The position numbers and the translations under genes were made by a program. Below are positions 1 through 6,079 of a stretch of DNA of 7,490 nt, piece by piece; within the stretch, counting starts at the first letter, position 1; each line of letters begins with the position of its first letter. The stretch is from Bacteroidales bacterium UBA1187 (GTDB taxonomy: Bacteria > Bacteroidota > Bacteroidia > Bacteroidales > Paludibacteraceae): the NCBI GenBank assembly GCA_002309835.1, contig DBYL01000025.1, positions 1 through 7,490 of the forward strand, read 5' to 3'. Below the pieces are notes generated by a model. That model was given only the letters and a program-made list of their open reading frames with translations, made no database searches and was not told the DNA's origin.

Positions 1-176
1 AAGATAGCTCAGAATAATCGATTTATTTAAGTGTATTTAACGGGAACCATAATAAGTTCACGGACAAGCCGTGGACTTACGTAAATAAATTTACTTCAGT
101 TCTTGTACTACATCTTGTTATAATAGACAATCTTTCAAAGATCTTTTTGCTTAGGTCCAAATTTTGGGCGAAAGCG
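1..176 (-). other. Untranslated leader, possibly of an rRNA operon or other stable RNA
   Basis: No usable reading frame starts here on the minus strand: the ATG in ACAAGATGTAG meets a stop at once, and the one in TTATTATGGTTCC closes after seven codons. The stretch GATCTTTGAAAGATTG (143-128) resembles the TCTTTGA-containing, boxA-like segment I recall from leaders of Bacteroidetes 16S rRNA genes, and the initial CATCCGCTTT also recalls such leaders. No 16S 5' end (AGAGTTTGAT...) is present, so any rRNA gene would lie beyond base 1. The call rests on memory and on the absence of coding potential. Confidence 0.4.
21..90. other. Two-tier stem structure within the left leader
   Basis: ATTTATTTA (21-29) pairs exactly with TAAATAAAT (82-90). 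Inside it, TAAGTTCACGG (53-63) pairs with CCGTGGACTTA (69-79) around a 5-base loop. The inner stem is continuous with one G-T pair as plus-strand RNA but has one C-A mismatch as minus-strand RNA. It could be a processing stem or a local terminator-like structure. Confidence 0.45.
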
Positions 177-180
177 GATG

Positions 181-212
181 CAAAGGTACTACAAATTTTT
201 GAACTGACCAAA
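181..212 (-). promoter_or_regulatory. Strong Bacteroidetes-type promoter firing leftward
   Basis: On the minus strand TTTG (212-209), exactly 20 bases, then TACCTTTG (188-181), followed by CATCCGCTTT. Both boxes match the consensus fully. Just upstream (213-240) is an A-rich stretch with two ATGCAA copies and a run of eight A, which could act as an UP-like element. Transcription should start around 174-178 and run off the left edge. Confidence 0.72.
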
Positions 213-259
213 TTTTATTGCATTTTTTTTGCATTTTCTTTGTAACTCGCTGAAAATCA

Positions 260-304
260 GCACTCGAATTTTTTGCTCAAAAAATCCGATTTTTGGTCAA
301 GTGC
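260..304 (-). terminator. Possible weak terminator of the surface-protein operon
   Basis: GCACTTGA (304-297 on the minus strand) pairs with TCGAGTGC (267-260), with one G-T pair, around an AT-rich inner stem (CCAAAAATCGGATTTTTTG, 296-278) that ends in a T6 run. It lies 20 bases after the stop of the small gene. The inner stem is nearly all A-T with a small loop, so strength is doubtful. No better terminator is visible between 213 and 324. Confidence 0.35.
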
Positions 305-324
305 GAAGGAAAGCTGAAAAAGGC

Positions 325-705
325 TCAAGATTGCTTGCGTGTACGCTTATATATAAGGAACGCGCACACACACGCACATACGCATATAAAGAACCACGGC
401 GTATCGCCGAGAGGAAGAACCTCACTCTCATCGTTTGGATCCGGGTCATCCGCATCGGGATCTACTTTTTTGGCACGATGCGGTCCATAAGTAGCCGTGG
501 TAGCCATCTGTCCCGGTGAATAAGCACGACCACTCTGGTCCAGCGCATGTACGGTGGTACCGAAGTGTCCGGTCGTCAGAGGCTGATGACCGAACATCTG
601 AGTGGATGTCTGTTTCTCAGACATAGGCACTTGCACCTCGAAATACGAGGCGTGAGCGCACAGTGCTACCACACACAGGAATATAAAGACTAATACCTTT
701 TTCAA
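325..705 (-). CDS. Small exported protein with LPLGD-transmembrane-basic C-terminus, partner of the giant protein
   Basis: This gene encodes 126 residues and I know no named family for it. I place the start at TTG 705 (MKKVLVFIF): the giant gene's TAA ends two bases upstream, the upstream frame closes at a stop (735-733) without an ATG, and the next ATG (residue 28) would remove the signal peptide. Residues 1-19 are a signal peptide (likely cleavage AHA-SY); there is no good lipobox. Residues 20-80 are Thr/Ser/Gly/His-rich without Cys and end GPHRAKK. An acidic Pro/Asp stretch follows (VDPDADDPDPNDESE, 81-95), then LPLGD (97-101), a hydrophobic segment (about 103-119) containing CVCACVC, and a basic end (KRTRK). 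This layout suggests a protein anchored in the inner membrane, or a C-terminal sorting signal. I recall similar P-[LIV]-GD tails on small Bacteroidales proteins near large surface proteins, but cannot confirm it here. It is probably co-transcribed and translationally coupled with the giant gene. Confidence 0.83.
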   Translation of the reverse strand: MKKVLVFIFLCVVALCAHASYFEVQVPMSEKQTSTQMFGHQPLTTGHFGTTVHALDQSGRAYSPGQMATTATYGPHRAKKVDPDADDPDPNDESEVLPLGDTPWFFICVCACVCAFLIYKRTRKQS

Positions 706-707
706 AT

Positions 708-3700
708 TTATTTTACTTCTGTACCTACCGCATTATACATCTTACCATCATTGATGATAAAGAGTTGTCCGTCACGAATGACTTTACGCGGTTTACCTGC
801 ATCGAATACATTGTTTAAGTCCGTAGTGATTAGCGGTTGATTCTTCGCACGACGCACGAGAATCTCAAAACGATTATCAATAGTACCTGCTTTATCGAGT
901 TCAAACATATAATTCTCGTAGAGGAGATTGGTAGATACACCCGCAACTTTATCAATAAGCATAAGGGTATCTAATCCATTGCTACTGTACTGCTCCGCAT
1001 CGAATGCGAACGTATAGATTCCGGCATTCGGGAAGGAAACGCCCACCGGTATCGGGTTTATAGCATCCTCATCGGAGAGGGCATTGAAGGCCAACTTCTG
1101 GTTATCCGCATTGAGGGTATAGAGGTTGATAGCCTTGGAGTTCGACATCTTCACTAAGTCACCGCCAATCTCATAGGAGGTAGTATATTCATCCGCAAGG
1201 ACAATACCCGTACGATCGGATTTGCCATCTTCGCATACCAACGTAATACCTGTATTCAGCGGACCTTCATGCTGGATAACGCGTCTATAGGCAGGGGCAC
1301 CGGACATATTCATCGTTTCCGAGAAATAGATCTGCGGGCCTTCATTGATCTGTACGAACACGGCCTCAAACGGCTTGAGCGCACGGAACGAACTTGCGCG
1401 GTACTGCGAATAGGTCTTTGTTCCCGGATTATAAATCGTCAGATACGGCACCGTAGAAGGATGCTCGCCCTCATGCTCCGTATCGATAATCAAATATCCC
1501 GTCTTCTCTTCATCAACAACTTCCTCTACCCAGTATCCATTCACCAGACCGCTGGAGCCCGTAGAACCGGTGGTATAATTATGCAAGTACGGATTACCGA
1601 TGAGATTCCAGCCTGCATGCGGTGCGTTACGCGGGTCGGCAGCCTGTGAAGGCGCTACTCGAGCCGACTTCTGATTACTTCTCTCTTTGGTATTCCACGT
1701 CTCATCGTCAGGTGTCATTGTGAAACGCATCACACGTTTGGCATGCGGATGTCCATCCGCTTGTATGATGCCTGCCTGGTCTGCGAGACCGAGCTGGTAA
1801 CCTATTCCGGCTTGCAGCGTATAGTTCGCGCCTGCGTCCGCTACATGCGTCCAATAGTTTTTAGCCTGCGTGCCTGCATTCGCGTCATCCGTACGACGTG
1901 CGCCATCATAACGGCGCACATAGAAGTCCGTACGATACGTAGCCATCTTACCATTCGCCGCCTCATTTGAATAAGAGATATTCTTTACGAAAGAGTTATA
2001 CGGCAATGTGAACCAATAGTAGCGTGAATCATCGATACGGGTATCGAAATATACCTCATTGAATTGCAGATGGATAGCAGACGACTCATTACCAAAGGTC
2101 ACTTGCGGCGCCTTCGTATCATCGTCACGACGAAGGATGAGCGCGTGAACAGACAGCGTCTTGCCATTCGCGATATGCAGCGTACCACCTTCGTACACGG
2201 TAATATTATGTACTGCTTTATTCTGGTCGATCGTAAGCGTAGCATCCGGAAGCACGACATAGTCGCATGTCAGACAATCTCCGCTACCGGCGTTAGTATT
2301 ACTGGAAATCACATACGGCACATGAATGCTCACGTGTACATCACCCCATGAAACAGCCGCATTCGAACCCGGAGTAAGCACTGCAGGGTTATACTCGAGA
2401 CAATACGTTCCTTCATCAGACTGGAAGGCTGCAGAGCCGATACCGCCGGACAAAGTCGGCTTACCGGACAGCACGTACGACTCCAGTACCACATGGTTAT
2501 CCGCCGTCCAGCGCAAAGGCTCAATAGGATCTACACAATACGGATAGGAATTATATAGTGCTTGCTGCTGGTAGAAATAGATATATGCGTACTCCACATT
2601 ATCCTCTGACTCTACTGTAAAACGGTTATTCGACGTATCGAAATATAGATATTTCTTACCCACATTATTAACGATACTCATATTCGAGCGCACTCTGAAA
2701 TTGCCCGAAGAGCCCTTGATTTGGAAGTTATCGTGAGCCGAGTCACGCAAATGGATCTGCGCAGAACGCAAGTCGAGATAAACAGAGTCATCCACATTGA
2801 AGATCTCATACATACCTCTTTCACCTTGCAAGCGCCATACCATATTATGATCTGTCATGGTGACTACATCATCGGAAGGAGATATAGACTCATAACTGAT
2901 GTAGTTAGTATCCTTCGTCTTATTCTTCATCGCCTTGTTACCAGGAGTAGCTATGACATAGTTCACGCCGAGGTATAAATTGGACGACGAGGTTACCTTT
3001 GCGTACGTATCTTCTTTCTTGCAATATACCGCATAAAGAGTCAAGTTATTCTTCGCCGGTACATAACGAACTCCAGGCGGTAACAAATCGAGCGACAAGA
3101 CATCTGTCTCCTCCGTAACAGGTGTCTCTGCCCAGCCGGCAAACTCCCACTTCTCTTTCGAGCAATCGTTGTTCGCAAAAGCGAACGGCAAGTCTATACC
3201 GGCATATGGAGCTGACTCCGTTTTGGAAGTATAACCGGCACGGCCACCGCATCCATCGAAGTTCACCGTAAAGGCATCGCAGTGCGGATAAGAAGCATAC
3301 TCATGCATCTGACGATAAAGGAAAATTTGCTCTTTATAGTAGTAGGTCTTTCCACCAGACGTATATGAAAAATTATCATATCCCATCGTCGTAAATTTAC
3401 TGCCGTCATAGTATACAAGGTAATAATTATACGAACCACCATTGATATACATTTGCAAGTTCAGATTTGAAGACGTCGGTTTGCGTATCTTAAACGAAGT
3501 TGCAGATCCATTCGTTTTAACATAACCGGACGTAGATGCTTGCAAATACTTGCCATTCTTAAGATTCTTAAACGTCCATGCGTCAGTGCTACCGCCCAGC
3601 TGCCATAGTACTGTTGAGTCAGTAGCAATCATATAATAGCCTTCTCCGTCTTGCGGCGCATCCTTAGGAACACCCGCTAAATAATTTGTACTAACAGTTT

Positions 3701-5693
3701 CAGAAGACAACTCCACATCCCACGTATTTTCCGTTTCGTCGCCTTCAACTTCTGTATAGTACGTAATGATATAATTATCACCGGCTACCATATTGTCCGG
3801 ATAACTAACAATACGATAGTAATCGCTTAGACGCGCATAGACGGCATAGAGATGTACTCCATCGTGGGTGGGGATATATGGCGAAGTAGCCACCAACCCG
3901 TTCTCGTTAGTAAAGTTCGTCTTACGCACTGAACCCAGCGCATTACCTTCTACCCATCCTACAAACGACCAGCCATTCTCCGGACAACGAGGCAACGCGT
4001 TCGGAAGGTTTCGTCCTTCTCCTTCGTTCTCCTCCGTCATCAGATAGTTCTGCGGATCGCCGGTATTATCTCCGTCTCCATTCACATCAATCGTACCGCC
4101 GCAGGCGTGCAGGGTAAATGTATATGGACGGCAGTGCGGGAAAGAGGAATAGGTCTTAGATACTTTTTTGTAGATATAGAAGTTTTCGGGAGTTGATACC
4201 TCCCCAAAATCATCTCCAGACACACCGAGATAATGCGAATCGCTATTTTCTTTTAATTGAAATTCCGGACCATCAGCATTATATACAAAGTAATAGTATG
4301 TTGATGTACCACCGCTCCATGTCAAATAAGTTCCATTGCTCCCCTTGAAATACGTAGAACCATCATAAGTCCATTCTACTGCGCTAGCAGATACAACACT
4401 CGTAATTTTTGTGCCAGATATCGTGATACCCGTCGTTCCTTCAAATTTATACCCAGCGTACGATGTTGTAATAGCTCTACCACTTGTGGTTGCAATTATA
4501 CATACATCGTCAGCTTTGATATCACTTTTCTTAGTAACTCGCTGGTATATGTCATTACTACTCTCGTATACCGCATACATCTTTTCGCCATCGTACGATA
4601 TCAAATACCCAGAACCGGTATAAACCGTTGGAGCACTTGTTGTGGTCTCAACCGGTGTATCACGATGCCAACCAAAGAAATCCCAACCACCACAACTATA
4701 CTCATCACCTTCTGTAGCCGTAGGCAGGTCTATAGCAGCGCCATGCGTAGTCTCTCTGATTGTATCCTTATGATTAGAGGTCGCACCTATCGTACCTAAT
4801 CCTGCATCAAAATAAACTTCCCAACGCGAGCAATCAGGATACGAGGTGTAGTCATATGCCGGAACTTCTACTTCTTCTTCGCCTTTCTTAAATAGATAGA
4901 AATGGTAATACACATAATCTTTCTCATTAGCATATGTAAACTCACTATTTTGGAAGACCAAATCGTGATATGCCGTATTATAAATAGCCCATTTCTCCCC
5001 CGAACGCGCTACCGTAAGCGAAACGGAACTACCTATTACATAGTTATAGTAGTCACCAGAAGTACCCGACCAATATGGATGGATATAGACAGATGTATTC
5101 CCTCTATTTCTAAAAGTACTGGAACTCCAAGTCCACTCATATTTAGCATTTTGTTCTCCTTCGACCTCACCCGATCCATTAAAAACAAGAGGCTCATCAA
5201 TAGGCACAGAATAATACACATCTCCAGCTACCGAATAAGGCGAAGTAATAGTGGTGTTACCCATCGCATAATAATTGCCTCCCGTTTTTCCCACAATAAG
5301 ATATATTCCATTCGAAGGAGATGAGCCTGTCGTTACTTTTGAATATTTAATAACAGTTTCCGTTGTTGTTCCATTTTCCTTTCTGTATACCGCGTAGATA
5401 TTCATATTAGCGGCAGGAGTAACGGAGGTAACGAGTGTGGGTTTAGTGCTTGTTACACCAGCTGCAGGCGCCTCAAGCGTCCAACCGGCAAACTCCCATC
5501 CACGGCATGCCGTAACTGTATCTCCGTTTACATATGTGCTTAAAGTATGAGCCGAGCCCGCAGAAGCAGAGGCAGTATGAATAATCTTTCCATCCGCATA
5601 GAAATATAACTCCACATCCACAGCGAAAGCGGACAACGATGTTGCCAGCAAGCCTATCAAAGCCACAAAAAATATTTTACTCCTTATATTCAT
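708..5693 (-). CDS. Giant modular secreted surface protein with InlB/Listeria-Bacteroides-type repeats
   Basis: This gene encodes 1661 residues and is complete. The ATG at 5693 begins a signal peptide (hydrophobic core FFVALIGLLATSLS, likely cleavage SAFA-VD at 24/25), so the protein leaves the cytoplasm. Residues 26-1053 hold four modules. Each opens with an InlB/Flg_new-type repeat marked by W-x-F-x-GW and YAVY (GWEFAGW 65-71, GWDFFGW 336-342, GWSFVGW 574-580, KWEFAGW 848-854). A beta-rich domain follows with a central W and N..YL, and the module closes with Y-x-S-[YF]-P-x-C. Residues 1060-1210 look like a beta-helix/parallel-strand stretch (DATLTIDQ, GGTLHIANGKTLSV). The rest is typical of Bacteroidales exported proteins, with GWNLIGNPY (1361-1369) and an end VIRDGQLFIINDG...YNAVGTEVK recalling type IX secretion cargo tails. 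InlB-type repeats are known from adhesins and binding proteins, but no catalytic motif or ligand can be named. It has a strong promoter and a structured leader, no clear Shine-Dalgarno, and a small exported partner gene 2 bases downstream. Exact function unknown. Confidence 0.93.
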   Translation of the reverse strand: MNIRSKIFFVALIGLLATSLSAFAVDVELYFYADGKIIHTASASAGSAHTLSTYVNGDTVTACRGWEFAGWTLEAPAAGVTSTKPTLVTSVTPAANMNIYAVYRKENGTTTETVIKYSKVTTGSSPSNGIYLIVGKTGGNYYAMGNTTITSPYSVAGDVYYSVPIDEPLVFNGSGEVEGEQNAKYEWTWSSSTFRNRGNTSVYIHPYWSGTSGDYYNYVIGSSVSLTVARSGEKWAIYNTAYHDLVFQNSEFTYANEKDYVYYHFYLFKKGEEEVEVPAYDYTSYPDCSRWEVYFDAGLGTIGATSNHKDTIRETTHGAAIDLPTATEGDEYSCGGWDFFGWHRDTPVETTTSAPTVYTGSGYLISYDGEKMYAVYESSNDIYQRVTKKSDIKADDVCIIATTSGRAITTSYAGYKFEGTTGITISGTKITSVVSASAVEWTYDGSTYFKGSNGTYLTWSGGTSTYYYFVYNADGPEFQLKENSDSHYLGVSGDDFGEVSTPENFYIYKKVSKTYSSFPHCRPYTFTLHACGGTIDVNGDGDNTGDPQNYLMTEENEGEGRNLPNALPRCPENGWSFVGWVEGNALGSVRKTNFTNENGLVATSPYIPTHDGVHLYAVYARLSDYYRIVSYPDNMVAGDNYIITYYTEVEGDETENTWDVELSSETVSTNYLAGVPKDAPQDGEGYYMIATDSTVLWQLGGSTDAWTFKNLKNGKYLQASTSGYVKTNGSATSFKIRKPTSSNLNLQMYINGGSYNYYLVYYDGSKFTTMGYDNFSYTSGGKTYYYKEQIFLYRQMHEYASYPHCDAFTVNFDGCGGRAGYTSKTESAPYAGIDLPFAFANNDCSKEKWEFAGWAETPVTEETDVLSLDLLPPGVRYVPAKNNLTLYAVYCKKEDTYAKVTSSSNLYLGVNYVIATPGNKAMKNKTKDTNYISYESISPSDDVVTMTDHNMVWRLQGERGMYEIFNVDDSVYLDLRSAQIHLRDSAHDNFQIKGSSGNFRVRSNMSIVNNVGKKYLYFDTSNNRFTVESEDNVEYAYIYFYQQQALYNSYPYCVDPIEPLRWTADNHVVLESYVLSGKPTLSGGIGSAAFQSDEGTYCLEYNPAVLTPGSNAAVSWGDVHVSIHVPYVISSNTNAGSGDCLTCDYVVLPDATLTIDQNKAVHNITVYEGGTLHIANGKTLSVHALILRRDDDTKAPQVTFGNESSAIHLQFNEVYFDTRIDDSRYYWFTLPYNSFVKNISYSNEAANGKMATYRTDFYVRRYDGARRTDDANAGTQAKNYWTHVADAGANYTLQAGIGYQLGLADQAGIIQADGHPHAKRVMRFTMTPDDETWNTKERSNQKSARVAPSQAADPRNAPHAGWNLIGNPYLHNYTTGSTGSSGLVNGYWVEEVVDEEKTGYLIIDTEHEGEHPSTVPYLTIYNPGTKTYSQYRASSFRALKPFEAVFVQINEGPQIYFSETMNMSGAPAYRRVIQHEGPLNTGITLVCEDGKSDRTGIVLADEYTTSYEIGGDLVKMSNSKAINLYTLNADNQKLAFNALSDEDAINPIPVGVSFPNAGIYTFAFDAEQYSSNGLDTLMLIDKVAGVSTNLLYENYMFELDKAGTIDNRFEILVRRAKNQPLITTDLNNVFDAGKPRKVIRDGQLFIINDGKMYNAVGTEVK
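2535..3272 (-). repeat. Protein module 4 of 4 (residues 808-1053)
   Basis: The InlB-type repeat spans about 808-890 (FDGCGGRAGYTS, KWEFAGW, LYAVY). The beta domain spans about 895-1043 (YVIATPGNKAM, VWRL at 952-955, YLDLRS, YIYFYQ). The closing motif is YNSYPYC (1047-1053). Its final Cys is followed by the beta-helix-like region, not by another repeat. Confidence 0.78.
3273..4124 (-). repeat. Protein module 3 of 4 (residues 524-807)
   Basis: The InlB-type repeat spans about 524-619 (HACGGTID, GWSFVGW, LYAVY), enlarged by an acidic insert DVNGDGDNTGD (536-546). The beta domain spans about 625-795 (DNYIITYY, VLWQL at 695-699, KYLQAS, IFLYRQ). The closing motif is YASYPHC (799-805). It is the longest module, with an added Tyr-rich stretch near 753-788. 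Confidence 0.78.
4125..4823 (-). repeat. Protein module 2 of 4 (residues 291-523)
   Basis: The InlB-type repeat spans about 291-376 (CGGWDFFGW, MYAVY). The beta domain spans about 382-510 (VCIIATTSGRAI, VEWTY at 439-443, YLTW, FYIYKK at 505-510). The closing motif is YSSFPHC (515-521). It is the shortest module. Confidence 0.78.
4824..5618 (-). repeat. Protein module 1 of 4 (residues 26-290)
   Basis: The InlB-type repeat spans about 28-103 (GWEFAGW, NIYAVYR). The beta domain spans about 115-270, with YLIV at 131-134, WTW at 187-189 and FYLFKK at 265-270. The closing motif is YTSYPDC (282-288). Cys63 in the repeat has no preceding closing-motif Cys to pair with, unlike modules 2-4. Confidence 0.75.
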
Positions 5694-5742
5694 ATTCGCG
5701 CGTATTATACGTTTTTTGAAGGATATAATATAAACTCAAGGA

Positions 5743-5764
5743 GATATCTCGGTTAGAAGATATC
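5743..5764 (-). other. Third leader hairpin upstream of the giant gene
   Basis: GATATCT and AGATATC (5743-5749 and 5758-5764) form a perfect 7-bp stem with an 8-base loop, 50 bases before the start codon. With the 5'-end hairpin and the C9/G5 pairing it makes the whole leader structured. Confidence 0.5.
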
Positions 5765-5794
5765 CTCTGTGTTTTCTTTAAAATTCTGTTATAA

Positions 5795-5825
5795 CCCCCA
5801 TATTATCAATGGTTTAGGGGGGGGG
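5795..5825 (-). promoter_or_regulatory. Homopolymeric C9/G9 tract and pairing G5 run in the 5' leader
   Basis: The plus strand carries nine consecutive G at 5817-5825 (C9 in the mRNA). A G5 run in the mRNA (5799-5795) can pair with it across a 17-base loop. A shorter alternative stem CCAT/ATGG (arms 5809-5812 and 5798-5801) competes for two of those G. The tract is the longest G/C homopolymer in the window. It is outside any reading frame, so length changes would alter leader folding rather than the frame. Confidence 0.6.
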
Positions 5826-5826
5826 T

Positions 5827-5845
5827 ACTGCTTAAAAAAAGCAGT
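5827..5845 (-). other. Hairpin at the 5' end of the operon mRNA
   Basis: On the minus strand ACTGCTT, loop of five T, AAGCAGT gives a perfect 7-bp stem. It lies directly after the -7 box, so it would be at or within a few bases of the mRNA 5' end. Such hairpins can stabilise mRNA. It is not a terminator: no U run follows, but a C run. Confidence 0.6.
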
Positions 5846-5846
5846 G

Positions 5847-5878
5847 CAAAATTACTACTTTTTCCCGAAATATGCAAA
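5847..5878 (-). promoter_or_regulatory. Bacteroidetes-type promoter of the giant surface-protein operon
   Basis: On the minus strand TTTG (5878-5875), exactly 20 bases, then TAATTTTG (5854-5847): a full match to the Bacteroidetes consensus TTTG / TAnnTTTG. Transcription should start within about 5840-5845, at the foot of the first leader hairpin, leaving a leader of about 150 nt before the ATG at 5693. Confidence 0.8.
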
Positions 5879-5951
5879 TTTTAAAAGGTAAAAAATAATA
5901 TTTGCAAACTACACTTAACAAAATTGCCGTTTTTTACGATTTCATGTTCAA

Positions 5952-6017
5952 AATTTTAAGATTAATACCTTAAAAGAGTCTTAAAATTAACAAAAAGTAC
6001 ATCATTCTTTAAGGTAT
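5952..6017. repeat. Two interleaved 10-bp inverted repeats in the gene-free gap
   Basis: AATTTTAAGA (5952-5961) pairs with TCTTAAAATT (5979-5988). ATACCTTAAA (5965-5974) pairs with TTTAAGGTAT (6008-6017). Both are exact, and the left arm of the second sits in the loop of the first. They lie between the membrane gene terminator and the promoter of the giant gene. The area is very AT-rich, so chance is possible. Apart from these and the promoter, I see nothing else in 5879-6025. Confidence 0.5.
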
Positions 6018-6025
6018 ATAGAACA

Positions 6026-6054
6026 CAAAACCTCGCCACAAAAGCGAGGTTTTG
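6026..6054 (-). terminator. Rho-independent terminator after the membrane protein gene
   Basis: CAAAACCTCGC and GCGAGGTTTTG form a perfect 11-bp stem around a 7-base loop (6037-6043), 25 bases past the stop of the membrane protein gene. On the minus strand the 3' arm ends GAGGTTTTG with only four T, so it is a strong stem with a short U run. It could act in both directions. Confidence 0.8.
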
Positions 6055-6079
6055 ATAGGTGATAGTTAATAGATTATAG

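Noticed and set aside
5..12. TAGCTCAG as the D-arm of a tRNA
   Set aside because: No matching acceptor stem, anticodon arm or TTC-containing T arm can be drawn around it.
251..263. GCTGA-AAA-TCAGC hairpin as a terminator
   Set aside because: The stem is only 5 bp with a 3-base loop, and no T run follows on the minus strand.
365..373. CA repeat as a phase-variable microsatellite in the small gene
   Set aside because: The pure CA run is only about four and a half units, too short for likely slippage.
4902..5324. Plus-strand open frame of 140 codons within the giant gene
   Set aside because: It is Ile/Arg-rich with no domain or start signal, and the minus frame is clearly coding.
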